DNA of 64,000 nucleotides from Eudromia elegans (taxonomy: Eukaryota > Chordata > Aves > Tinamiformes > Tinamidae), in assembly GCA_003342815.1 (NCBI GenBank), contig PTEX01000024.1, positions 3,981,517 to 4,045,516 on the forward strand, read 5' to 3'. Position numbers and translations under genes: made by a program. Under the pieces are notes generated by a model, which was not told where the DNA came from, did no database searches, and saw only the letters and a program-made list of their open reading frames with translations. Below are positions 38,277-50,463 of this stretch, piece by piece (the stretch's first letter is position 1; each line of letters begins with the position of its first letter).

Positions 38277-38320
38277 AATAACTGAATAGAAGCTTTTTTT
38301 TAAAGCTTTCATCAGTTATT
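38277..38320. repeat. 44-nt interrupted inverted repeat
   Basis: AATAACTGA (38277-38285) pairs with TCAGTTATT (38312-38320), and AAGCTTT (38290-38296) pairs with AAAGCTT (38302-38308), with a T5 loop and a 4x3 internal bulge. The stem is AT-rich and shorter than a typical microRNA precursor. It may be chance or a decayed terminal-inverted-repeat structure. Confidence 0.6.
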
Positions 38321-41300
38321 AAATTATTGTTAAAAAGAATCAAATTACTGACAATTCAAAATCCTTTAAAACAGCTTTAACCTTTCTTAACCTTTCTTTT
38401 TCAATAACTGGCATCATAACTTTGTGTTAGTAGACAGCTTTATTTTCCTTCAGAGAGGAAAGCAGGAGGGGAGCAGATTTTCAGCAATGAAGTCAGTCAG
38501 TCTCTGAAGACCAATCAGCTGAACAACTTCCTTCCATTTTTAAAATGCATCACCACATTAGGCTGTATTACAACCAACACATTTATGGGTAAATTTCCTC
38601 ACAGAGCTGGTACTTAAGCAGAAAAAAGGGCTCGGAAGTGTAATTCATAGTGTCCTTGGCATCTTAAGCTCCATGCTTTCATTATTTGGAGAAAAATAAC
38701 CGCACGTTAATTAAAATTTCAACCTGGGGGCAAGGGAGGAAGAGAAGTGAGATTCACACAACTGAATATAAAACAAAATATAATAAGTTCTCCATGTTGG
38801 AGAGTTTTCAGAAACTACTCAGTTATCAGAAGAGCTCTTTACATGTATGCTAGATGTAACAACTTACCTTTACCAGCAAAAAAGAGAACACAAAAATTCC
38901 TTTATTTAGAAAAATTAAGAAAACAATCACTCAAAAATATGAACAATTCAGTCTCTACTAAAGAACATATTCATGGTCTGACACTTTTTCTCTGTTGAGC
39001 AAACACTCATAGATTTCACAGGCATAAACACTCCGGAATTCTTTCATTTCTAGTGAAGACTGAAGTTTGTAGCAAAAATGCTTTGAGAGGGAGTGGGGCT
39101 GCGAGAGCAGAGGACTGAAATCAAAGTTGCAGAGTACCTTGTAGCAGTTCAGGCCCTTTCTTCATTGCAAAATATGGTTTCTTACAATTTCAAGCAAAAT
39201 ATGCCTTTCCAAACGCCATTTTTATCTGCCAGGTATACCTCAAAGACCTGCATGCATAAACATTTTCACTTACAGTCTTCAAAATGATACTGTTCAAAAG
39301 AACTACAGAAATCAAAAAGTCCCAGTTACATATAAAAATGCTACACCAGACATATAAGTCTCTTTATATATACATATGTATGTATCTGTGCTTTTACTGC
39401 AGACTTTGTTACATGCACAGTTAAGTTTCTGTATAATAAACCAAAAAAAAGAATCATACAAGGGAACACCAGTATATTCTCATTTTTAAAATACCTTAGA
39501 AGCTCATGCAACTGGAAAGAGAGCAAAAGTGCTAGATTAACCAGGAAAACCCAATAATCTACATATTTATTTCCAGTTCCACAGCACTGACCACAGATGT
39601 ACTATTGTAGAGAATGTTATACATAAAAATAATGCAACAGGATTTTATTTATGAATCACAATCAAATTTAATTTAATCTCAGTTAAGGATCACGAGATAA
39701 TAAATGTCTCATGATAAACTTGGTTAATCTAAGCCCACATTACACACAAACACGCACAGCACACTGTACATTTTTAGGTACATAAAACCTTAATCAATTT
39801 CTTGGCTGGCACTTTGACACAAAAATAGATGAAAAGTTCTATGATTTTTTTCAAGAACTTTTCTTACCCCAAAATGTGTTTTCCTGTGAAATCTAGACAG
39901 AAGATTCTAAACTATGATTTGCATATCCCACATTGAAAATGACAGAGGTCATTTTGACTTTGGAAGTCAATAGGGAAATTTATTTAGCTTCTGCTGCAAA
40001 TTATTAGCAAATAAATAAATTTTTGTTTATACTTCTTTCAGGATGCTAGTCTATACATAAAACATTCCTTTTAGTGACTGCCAACAGTGCATAAGAAGCC
40101 TCTTCTGACAAAGATAATTACAGGGTAGTCTTCCTTTAAAATTTACACCCACACTAGAAAGAAACAATTCTAAAAGAAAAAAAAAAAAAAATCTCAACTC
40201 GAATAGGAAATGCATCCAAAAATAATTATGATAAATGATGTCCTAGTCCTCAAAGGAAAACATATATATATATTTGTAAATGCAGTACTATCAGGCATAC
40301 TTTTAAACTCTATTTACTACATGCACTGCACTTGAAGCTCTAACCTTGTAATGTAAGATGTAATAAATCACTTCTCATAGAAAACATAGCAGGATTTTTA
40401 TTAGAAAAACAGAGGTAATAAGTAGAGTGGCTTCTGATTTTGGCAGTGAAGCAGTATCAATAACACTATCATTCAGGAACACTTCTTCAAACAAAAAAAA
40501 CCCCTCTTTTCAAAGGCTTATAAACTAAGAAGAGTCTGAAAATAAAAGCAGTACCCATTCAAGAGAGAAATCCTATTTTTCAGAATTCCTGTTAGGTGTG
40601 CATGCATCTACGTCCATTCCTCAAAACAACAACCTTCATGTATAGAACATTACACTGGATGTGACCACTGCATTATAAGGCAGAATGTAAACACTGGGGT
40701 TGGGGCAGGCACTTACACTGACTGTGGAAAGAGTCACTGAGGGGATTTAGCAGGGCACAGGGATGAGTTCCAGCGCAGTCTCTGTCATGAACAGAAAAAA
40801 AAAAAAAAATCAAAATTATTTAAAAGTAACTAGATACTTAAGCATTTAAGTAAAATTTGGAGTTAACTTATATTTTAAAATTGTTAAACAACAAAATTGG
40901 GAATCATGATAATGTAGTATGAATTTATTTAAAATGATAGATAAAAATTGAATTAATTTCTCTGAGTGAAATTACAGCTTTTCAACACGTTATTTCTTAA
41001 TCTTAAGATCGCTCTTTATGACAAATTCATCTCAACCTCGGTAAGATGATTGAGCAGGCTCACTCACGCCAACACACAAAGCTTGTCCGTTTTCTCCCCT
41101 CACCTTCTCTCTCCCACAGAGCATGACTTTGCTAAGGGCCATTCTCTTCTCCCACCAGGTCTCTCCTCCACGCTCAGGCCACCACCATTGCAGGACAGCA
41201 GCAGTGACCACAACGCTCTAGTCAAACCTCCAGCTCCCGACTGCTTGCTTGTCCTTAATGTGTCCAGCCACAGCATCACCCAACCAGAAACAGTTGAGAT

Positions 41301-41321
41301 AGTGATTTTCTTGTATACCTT

Positions 41322-41341
41322 AAAAAAAAAAAAAAAAAAAA
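41322..41341. repeat. A20 homopolymer
   Basis: Uninterrupted run of 20 adenines. No retrotransposon body can be recognised upstream. Confidence 0.9.
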
Positions 41342-42472
41342 GACGTCACAGGTTTAACACAGATGCACCATCCTTTTGGGCAGTACACATTTTTCCTTGT
41401 TTTCTTTCAGCGCATAATGTGCAGGTAGAGCGCCAAGCTCACCCATCAATTTGCTGCCTTCATACACTTTCAACTAAATCATGAGCAGTTATTAGGCTTT
41501 GCTCAACACTAACAATTTCATTTTAAAAGAGCTGAGTTAACTACATCTTCCCAAAACATTTACCAGACCTACATACCAAGCAGCTTTAGGCAAATCTATC
41601 GCATATCCCAGTTTTCCTACCTGGCAATATCCCTTTCACAAGCAAATACACGTTTTTCCTATACCAAGACAACGTTTTTTTTTTACAGCCTAGCCTCATT
41701 TCAATATTAGCTTGTAGAAATGTACATTAATATACTGTACAGTTTGTGAAATTAAATTAGTGTTAGCTTTGATTGCAATAATTGCAAAAATCACTGTAGC
41801 AACAGATGCATTACATATGTACATCATTATAAAGATTTCATGTGATAACTTTCAGAGGGGAAATTTTAAGCTAGTTCCTCCCGTCTCACAAATATGGAAC
41901 TTGTTTCCACACTGGCATCGCTCCTACTGTTTCTCACAGGGCTGTTGACAGAGCCTGCAGGAACCCCAGCTAGCTGCACGCCCGTGTTGCTGTTCCTGCA
42001 GTGGCAGTCCTGACGAGCACGGCAGCCGTGCACCCGGCTGCGGCCCAAGCCAGCGAACCTGTCGATCTCATGTACTGTTTTAATCAGTGCCTGCTTAATA
42101 GCCCTCTCTCATCTTCTCACTACAGCTTCCTATATTCAGAAAGCAAAGAAAAATACCTTACTTCCTTAAAAAAAAAAAAAAACCCTCACTCATGACTACC
42201 AAAGTATTTCTGTTGTAAGTCTTGAGAACTAAGAATCTCACTGCTATTTTATATATGTATGTACATATAAACACAAGTTCAAAAACATACACATGCACAC
42301 ACAGAACTAAGATAGCAGCATCATAAAAATATAGTTTCAGATTAATCAAAAGCAAAATCTCTCTCGTAAAACTCAAAATTAGAAAGTACTTCAAACATCA
42401 TGTAACACTTCTAACCACCTCTCCACAATGAATCTTCTTTCAGCCAAATATTGTGACTTGTCTCCAGGGGAG

Positions 42473-42492
42473 AAAAAAAAAAAAAAAAAAAA
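42473..42492. repeat. A20 homopolymer
   Basis: Uninterrupted run of 20 adenines after GGGGAG. It is a simple repeat. Confidence 0.9.
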
Positions 42493-43148
42493 GTGGCCTC
42501 TCACTTGCATTGTTTTGTGCCAGTTAAACTCCATCAATAGCTCGTGCATTAGCAAATGCATATCCTTTAGTTACGAAAAACATGTTCTGAATAAAAGGAG
42601 TCTAAAGTAAATCCATGGATGAGCTAATCAGTGGCCTATGAGGATTTACACTCGCTGAGTGAGCCTGGCCTGGTTTCCACTAAAAACAAATTCCTCTGTA
42701 CAAGTTAAATTAAAGGCTGAAGCAAACTGGCTGTGCCTCACACGAGTGTTGGGATGCTGCTGGAGAAAGCAGGCATCAAAGGCTGACATAAAAACAGCCT
42801 TTCTAAATAAAAACAGACAACTCCATAGCACTATGAAGTGCAGTGTTACAACAGGTAAAAGATTATAGAGGGTTAAGTGAGACTCAGGCTACTCACCTTA
42901 TACATTTAATATGTTTTTTAGAACACTGCTGAACTAATATTAGTTAAATGAAAAATAAAACTAGAAGCAAAGTAGGATATATCTAGTCTTGAGTTTTGGA
43001 CAGTTCCTCTCTATCTCTAATCATTACTTCTGTCAAAATTAAGTGCTACTCTTAGCTCCGCAAATTAAATAATTTATGCACAAGCTGCTGGCTAGATAAA
43101 TAAAGTATTAATTAATATTATGACTCCAAAGAGATTACAACTCTCCTG

Positions 43149-43164
43149 AAAAAAAAAAAAAAAA
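43149..43164. repeat. A16 homopolymer
   Basis: Uninterrupted run of 16 adenines. It is a simple repeat. Confidence 0.9.
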
Positions 43165-44085
43165 GCCACTACTAATCCTATTGGTTAGCATGTTTTCCCT
43201 TGTTTTTCTTAATTAAAAAATGGAAGTACTTTCCCCCAATCTCCAGTGAATTCCTGGAATACTTTAATTATTCTTTTTTATATAAGAACTTCCTAGCTGG
43301 GGAGAGTTTCCCATCTCTTGTATTTTAACTAGAAATTTACCCACAACAGTCCCTGAGCTATTCCACTACAAAAATAAATAACAGTAATAAAGTTTAAAGA
43401 TGGTATGTGTTAATCTGTAATTAAGTTAACAGAATCATTCAGTCGGACCAGGTCTGCGTGGGTGTGAGGATAACTCCCTAAAATGGAGCCACTTGATGGC
43501 TCAGCTCCAAGAGATTCCCAGGGAGGCCTAAGCCACGTCCAAGCTCGCCTGGGTGCAGAAAGGAAGGAGACCCTCTGCCCAAGGAGCAGCAGCACAGGCC
43601 TGAAATAGCCCAGTTCTAACACAGGCTATTTGAGTTCTCACTGACTGGCACCCTGGGTTTGGGTGCACTTACAGACCAGATCACCTCTGGCTCTGTTCAA
43701 ACTCCGAAAGCTTAAAGGATCTGGGGGCAACTGGCTGTGATGTCCCGTCACAGTTATCTCCTTGGCCTTGCTAAAGATCCCTTTTCTGGAGTACATCCTT
43801 TTATAGCAATTACATATATATTAAATGAAGTACTAAACAGAACTCTGTTTCTGCTAGTCTTTTAATGGCTTTTCTATTCCTTTTTCAAAAGAAAGAAAAA
43901 GAAGGAAAAGAATAGATAATTTCTTCAACAAGACTTTCACTTGAGAATTTTCCTCCAAGAAAGAAAAAGGAGAAAACAGTTTGCATTAAGGATAAAATTT
44001 CATCCTCATTGCTTTTGATAACGCACCTCCTTCCAAAGGACAGTTTGTGGAAATTGAGTACCTCAATAGGGGACAGCACTTGAAC

Positions 44086-44210
44086 CGGGGCCAGCAGCAG
44101 AGGGAGGAGCAGCGGCTGACGCTGAACGGGGTCTCCGGGTGCAATTGGGCAAACGCTCCGCAGCGACACGGGGAGCTGCAGCACCGGCTGCCGCAAGGAA
44201 CAGCGGCACG
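44086..44210. promoter_or_regulatory. Small CpG-rich patch (13 CpGs in 125 bp)
   Basis: Thirteen CpGs occur in 125 bp within AT-rich surroundings, a density close to that of the island at 30394-30628. Open frames on both strands (about 89-111 codons) cross it, as composition predicts. It contains AGCAGAGGGAGG, a partial match to the CTCF core. It could be a small regulatory element or remnant GC-rich insertion. There is no TATA box or clear exon. Confidence 0.35.
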
Positions 44211-45480
44211 TCCATGGCAAACCATTAGTTCACTCGCACTACTAGTTACCAACAAGCATTACAAAATTATCGCTTGTGAGTACATAAAAAATGGTTTCCC
44301 AAACTCAAAACTGTCCTAAATTGTTCATCTCTCCCGCTATGTTACTTGTACGTGTAACAGCAATGATTTATAGACCAGCTGTGGGAGATAACTATCTGTA
44401 CGTAAACTCTCTAGGATACTTTATTTGTGGAAGAGAAGAGTGATTTAGCTGCATGAGTTCCATTAACATTAATGGGTGTCACACAGCTAAACCCCTGTGC
44501 TTGTTCTGAAACCTTCTGAGAATTTAGAATAATCTCTGAACTGACTTCCTTGCTGTGTGACTGTGTGAAGAAACAGCAGAGAAATATTTCAGTGCCAATC
44601 CACCAAGGCACTTGTGACAACTTTCACAAAATACTAAAGAGTTCCCACATTTCTAAACATTTCTCTTTCCAAGCATTTAGTTGCTTCCTCCAAAATATTT
44701 TGTTTTATGAACATGGATTTGTAACATAAAAAGCAGCATCAGCAGCATCATTACAACAAAATTCCTCCAGAAAATTTGGAGGGAGAAAGAGTGGAGCATG
44801 ACCAGTGTATCCCACATCTAGCAGAGTATCCCAGAAGTAATGCCAGGCCTTGAGGATACTAGGAGCAATTTAGCAGTGACTGATGGTTCACGGGCTGCAT
44901 GTGTGGCTGTCTGACACTCTGCTACAGAAATGGAGAGGTATTTTAGAAGTTGTCTTCTCCATCACGGTAATGCAGCTAAGCTTTTCATTTCAGTTATTTT
45001 GCTAGCTTTCCTCTAGACTGATAGTACTGCTGGCATTACAACAAAATGTGCATGTCACACCTCTTATAGATCTATGATGACTGAAATAAATCACAAATTA
45101 TGATTACTATAATAATGTTTTAGTTCTCTCAGATATAGCTGAGTCTATAATAATACAGTATAATGGATTCCAATATGACCTACTGTCAGCCCAAAATAGG
45201 CACGAGTAAGTGCATTCACGTAATGCACATAAAAGCCTCTGGCCATCAGAATACTTGATAGAAACAGATTTCCATGATTCATTTTGAAGGAGTTTTTTTG
45301 TTGAAATGAAAAAAAATACTGAACTTTTAAAGGAATCTCAGCCTGTAAACAGCAACTTCCCCAATACCTGCAATCAAGAAAAGCATTTCTCCATCACGAA
45401 ACAAGAAACCAATTACTCGCCTTTGCAAGCACATGATTCTGTGAAGTCTGTGTTGGCATCACCAAAACCAGTGAACAGTT
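44211..45480. other. AT-rich non-coding DNA left of the CR1 fragment
   Basis: No gene is recognisable. A 9-bp tandem duplication (AGCAGCATC twice, 44732-44749) is the only local repeat seen. The forward frame at 45306-45572 runs into the CR1 fragment and is not protein-like. Confidence 0.65.
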
Positions 45481-45640
45481 CAAGTCAGAAAGGGCCTCAG
45501 GAGATCTCTAGTCCAACCTTCTATCCCAAACAGACTCTCCGTTGCTTTCTGATTTGTCCAGGCAGATACTGAAACCTTTCAAGCACAGAGGGTCCATAAC
45601 CTTTCTTGAGAAACCTGCTCCAAAGCTTAATTATTCATTT
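45481..45640 (+). mobile_element. CR1 non-LTR retrotransposon, decayed 3' fragment
   Basis: The segment preserves the CR1 3' landmarks in order: GGGCCTCAGGAGATCTCTAG, then TCCAACCTTC, then a TTGTCCAG...CTGAAACCT block, a TCCATAACCT word and GAGAAACCTGCTCC, before similarity ends near 45640. This is the classic 5'-truncated end of CR1, the main LINE family of birds and other reptiles. No reverse-transcriptase sequence and no terminal 8-mer repeat are visible. Many substitutions against the usual CR1 words suggest an old copy. It is the clearest taxonomic marker in the window. Confidence 0.8.
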
Positions 45641-48600
45641 GCATAACTGCCAATGTGGAAGATGGAATAGCAGGTGGCATGTTCAATTTTAATCACTCAC
45701 AGCGAATAATCAGCAAGTCATATCATGAAGTATCACCAAAAAAATGCATCAGGGAAGCTCTGAGATGGATCAATTCAGGACTGTCCCACTACTATTGTGT
45801 TCCTCACTACTGTGTTTGGCTATACCAAAATGTAGACTACAGCTGAGTATAGCTGAAGTGGGGAAAACATTAAGTAATGAACTACTGAAAAATTGCCATA
45901 CATCTTTAGGAATTGTTTTAGCACTCTGACATTTATTCTGACACGGAAGCATATAAGTACGTTTTAAAAGTAAGCTGTGGTAATTATTTTGTTCTTGTTA
46001 CTTAGAAAATGAAGGTAAACAATATTGTTCTGTATCTCAAATATATCTGAGTAAAACAGACTTCAATAATTCACAGCTTGAAAGATTACAATTTTACTTA
46101 GGCAAACAAAAATTACATGGTAGAGGCTCTACTGAGTTAATTTAAAAAAAAAAATCTGGGTGGTGGAAGAAACCAATAAATAATCTTCATTGTCACAACC
46201 ATGCTGAAATAGGAATAACATTGTGCGGACACAGCAATAATCTGTCAATTACTCTCTTGTAGTCCTTGGTGCAATATCTTTCCAATTTTCAAAGCTGAAA
46301 GACCTTCAAAACTGGTAGCTGAAAGATCCTCTAGCGCTTCAAAATCCAGGTATCTGAGGAATAAAACAAGACTAAGGATTTTCCCCTGGCTTGGCAAATG
46401 GCCAGCATTGCCCAGACCTCCTGGGACACTGGCACAGAACACAGCTCAGCCTCACCTGCCCACTCGCTGGTGGAAGATCCACTGCCAAACAGCACCTGGG
46501 ACCCGTTTCCACAGCTCCCTGCTTGGAAGAGGCCAAGACAGTGCCAAGCAGCAGGCTAAGAGTGCACCGATTCCAACAGCCAGCAACACTCTGCTCAGGA
46601 CTTCAGCGGGGGTGTCTACAGACCTACACACACCTATGTAGGGATATATATTTTTTCAAGTCTTTGTCATTTACATCTTTTGTCCTCAGTTGTCTGAGTG
46701 TAACTGAAAGCACACTCTGCAAATCCATTTCCATGTCTAAACTGGATAAATGAACTGGATAGATACTAATTAATATCCTCAATGGCACAACTAAATTTGA
46801 TTTCAATCAGTTAAAAGACTCAGTAGGGCAGATCACCAATCACCATTAGCTCAAGTCTTCTCTTCTAACACAATAAGCAACCTCTAAATTGAGAAAAATT
46901 ACAGTGGAAATCAAATGTGATAACTGAATTCATGAAGTAATCTTCTTCAATGCACAAATATTTTAATGGGTTCAAAGACAGAATATATTGAGGCATGCTT
47001 CATTTTATTTCCATATTTGTCTTCTTTCACAACAGACAACTGGAAAGGCACACAAAACCAGAAAATTGCTGTGTTTTATCTCCTGAGTGCTTGCTTAAAG
47101 GTAAAAAAACCATTTAGTACTATCGCTAAAGTAAGTGCACTATTCTAAAAAGTCAAGTGGTTGCCTTCAACTTTGCACTTTTTTCCATTACTCATGAGCA
47201 ATTCTAAAGAACTCAATAATTAATCTACTGTCCAAAGTTTCTTGAAGAGAGAACATAACCAAACCTCCTCTTAGAAAATAAGATAATAGTTAGAAAAGAT
47301 AAAGAGACCTGCACAAGAAAGGACTTATGTAAATCTTATTATTCTGTGCTCTATAACTTAGGAACAGCTCTCCTAGAGCAGAACTGTCTTGGCTCAAGTT
47401 TTCAACCTTCATGATTTTCACAAGTTTATTTATGGATCTAACTTGGGATCCAAACTACTCTCATTTCAGGTGATTTATATATGCTCAGAACATAAATTTA
47501 AGGTTCTTCCATGAAAAGCCTGGAAACAGACAATGGCTGATGCTATTTCTGGAAAGCTGATTCAACATCCATGCAGACCGGGCACTTAACAGTAGCTGTA
47601 TCTTATCTTGGTACAGAAATCCATGAAGTCATTAGAAAACAATGTAAAATTGATTTCCAAGAAGTTAAGAGTAAATTTGAGAAGAACATGAAATACAGGA
47701 AGAACTCAAACCTCTCTCCACATTGCAATGTTACTGAATAGTTTCTAACTCATAATCTGTCAAAAGTATATACATTTTTTGCCATTGTTGCTGTTGTTTC
47801 AGGAGTGAGATTAGTAGATGTACTTCAAATAGCTAATTAACATATTTTAGTATTATTAGAAGTCATCCACCAGATGGCACTGCAGGGTTTTGCAATTACT
47901 GAGACTGAGCACACAGACGAGATTAAGAACTACTATAAAATAAAAGGAACCAACTTGCAGGACTCCATCGGGTGCTGTTTTATTTATTTATGAATTTGGC
48001 TTGGAATCCATGCCTACCTCAGCATAATTAACTTCTGAGACATAGTGGAAGCCGTTCAAGATGAAATGACCCAATGAGATAAATCCTGCGTATTCTGAAG
48101 TCTACAGTACATCGAGAATATCTGGCTGATTTTTTGCACCTCTTAAGTGTTCACAATGCCATCTTCATCTGTTTCAAAGCGCAACTACTACATTCAGGCA
48201 AGACTTGGGAAAAAATGCCCTGTCTATGCCATTTACAGCAGCTAGTTAACAGCATTTAATTCTACCTTCAAGCATTTCTTAGCTAAAAATAGTAATAATT
48301 AAATATCTTCTTGTTAAGGGAATAAATCTTAGAAATAACACATATAGACTGCAGTGTTTAGGCTGCTTTAATTTTGTCCTTCATAACAAGCAACTCCTTT
48401 TTAAGATTTTGCAGAAAAGTTGCTCCATTTACATTACTTCAAGTTCAAAAGTTCTAAGTATACAGCTATGCTCTTCACTTCTTTTTTTTGATCTACGCAT
48501 CCCAACTATTATCCCAAAACAGAGTTTCCTCAGTGAACCTACGCCTGATGCCCATATTGTTCCGTGAACAGGGCCCACATGCCAAGAATTCTTTCAAATT

Positions 48601-49899
48601 AAACTGTCCCTTCCCAATCCAAGACATTTACACTTATGACCCATTGACTGGTGTTTCACTGCCTGATAACACCTCTCAGATATCTCCAGGGAGAGCATGC
48701 AGAAATTCCACTCCAATTCCACTATGTTCTATATGCAAAAGACATCAAAAGACACAGAGAAATACTTATTATTGACCACCACTCTGGCCTGATCAGAGCA
48801 AGAACGCCAGGATGGAAAAGGAAATACTAATCCACTTATATTATCCATTGCATGGTCCTGCATTCACTGTTGCAACTCCCACCTGAGGACTGAAGACCAT
48901 ATTTCTGAATGCAAAATTCTACTTATCTATTTCAAGTCTTGGAGCTAGAGCGCAGCCCTGCTACAAGCTGTGACCCACCTGTCAAAAATGTCAACAAGAA
49001 GAATATTGGTTTAAATGCTTATACTTAGTTTACAGTGCCTAGTATTAGAAAAACAGGGCCTTGCAATGATCAAAAATCAGAAGCTGAACTGGTTGGATGT
49101 TTTGCACTTCACTCCTACAGTATGAAGTTGCTGAAAGTTATTTCTGATGGCCAGAAACTCCATGACGAAGTTCAGAAAAGACATGAAGTCAGAAGCCAAG
49201 AACTTTGAAGCTCAAAGCACATCCCACCATAGAGAACTCACCAATTCAGAAGCCAATAATGAGGCAGGAGGTTAAACAAACACTCTCCAAGCATCCTGCA
49301 TGTTCTCTGCTCTACTCATCCTGCAGGGTTTCTTTTCATTGAGACTTTTCAAGATGACACCTTCCTTTTCAGAAATGAAGAATTTTCATTTCCAAAATCA
49401 GAACAGAAGCAAATCTTCCTTGCTGATACTGCCACTCTGACATGAAAAGAAAAAATAGACATTTGAGGGAGTGTTTATCAGTGAGGTTGCTAAAAGTAAC
49501 CTCTAACCTAAATATCATTTAAACTTTTATTTGTATTACAGAAATGGATTATGCTTAAGCAACACTTCCCCCAAGCTAAAAATTCCTATTTAAATTCCTC
49601 AGATTTAGATTTAAAAGAAAATTAAAAGCAGGCTGTAGACATTTGTTCCCAAATCCACTGTCTTCTTTGTGATTGTACATCAGCTGCAGTGCTAACAAAG
49701 CTGAACACATCCGGAGCGGGACTGTTTAATTCCATATTTGTAAGCTCTCCTACAGAACACAGCATCTCTTAGAGATCAGCCCTAACTGCTGTGCCTGCAG
49801 TCACCAAAACAGACTCATCATCCTTCCTGGGGAGCCTCAAGTTTGATATTCAGCTCTACAAATCCAACTGGATAATACTCACAACTTCTCGCCCAATTT
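45641..49899. other. AT-rich non-coding DNA
   Basis: No gene is recognisable. The longest frame is 120 codons (46391-46753, +) across a GC-richer patch, without domains. A CTCF-like motif lies at 47867-47883. The stretch at about 48480-49400 is more even in composition and may be an ancient, unrecognisable repeat. No convincing exon or named transposon was seen. Confidence 0.65.
47867..47883 (+). promoter_or_regulatory. CTCF-like motif
   Basis: CCACCAGATGGCACTGC fits the core of the CTCF site (CCASYAGRKGGCRS) at nearly every position. CTCF is an insulator and loop-anchor protein conserved across vertebrates. The match is good, but a single motif is weak evidence of occupancy. Confidence 0.4.
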
Positions 49900-50220
49900 T
49901 CTGGCAGCGGGTGAGGGATTATTTTGGCTGCTGCAAAACAGTCACAGGTGTTGCAATAATGCACAGATAAATTCCCGTAACACCTGCGGCAAGCTCCCTT
50001 TCAGTTACCTTTCCCACAGAGCCTTCTTCCCTCCTCTGCCTCCCCCAGCGACACTCAGAGCTTGTGCTATAACTGTCACTCTCAAACGCGCACCGGCAGC
50101 AGCCTTTCAACTGCTGCTACTCAGCGACACTCAAGTCTTCAACTCCAGTCTGCCTGATGAACTGCAACAACCCAGCGCAGCACGAGCACCAGCCGCAGGC
50201 CTGACTGCGGCCAGCTTCTT
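49900..50220. other. Moderately CpG-rich stretch with a spaced 12-bp direct repeat
   Basis: Scattered CpGs are commoner here than in the flanks. CAGCGACACTCA occurs at 50046-50057 and again at 50122-50133, 76 bp apart. Between them GCAGCAG (50096-50102) and CTGCTGC (50111-50117) form a short inverted repeat. A 63-codon minus frame (49919-50110) crosses it without recognisable motifs. It may be a regulatory element. Confidence 0.35.
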
Positions 50221-50387
50221 GTTTTGTGATTTTTTTCCCCCCTCTATTTCATTTTGTTTGGCGTTTTTTAAACGAGTGTGTTTTTACAAATGAGCGGCCC
50301 ATGGCAGCTGGCTGCCAACACGGGCCTGCAGTGAGTTATAGCACACACGCTATATACAGACAGGCACACACACACATCCGTATGAAT

Positions 50388-50463
50388 GTGCGAAAAATTG
50401 AAATGGCAAAGGCTGTTACAAAGAAAAAAAAAGTGTGAAAAATTGAAACGACAAAGGCTGTGT
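50388..50463. repeat. 45-bp-period tandem duplication
   Basis: The word GTGYGAAAAATTGAAA and the following GRCAAAGGCTGT appear at 50388-50418 and again, offset by 45 bp, at 50433-50463, with about three mismatches over the shared 31 bp. The second copy has an extra GT near its end. The spacer is A-rich. It looks like a recent local duplication. Confidence 0.85.

Larger units (their letters stand above)
38321..44085. other. AT-rich non-coding DNA
   Basis: No gene is recognisable. The longest frame, 144 codons at 41050-41484 (+), contains a poly-Lys run encoded by A20 and has no known domain. Homopolymers are frequent: A15 at 40177-40191 and 40795-40809, A20 at 41322-41341, A15 at 42168-42182, A20 at 42473-42492 and A16 at 43149-43164. 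A consensus GTAAGT donor on the minus strand near 38871 has no usable acceptor. No named repeat was found. Confidence 0.7.

Noticed and set aside
41050-41484. A 144-codon + strand frame.
   Set aside because: It runs through an A20 homopolymer giving poly-Lys, and has no domain or splice support.
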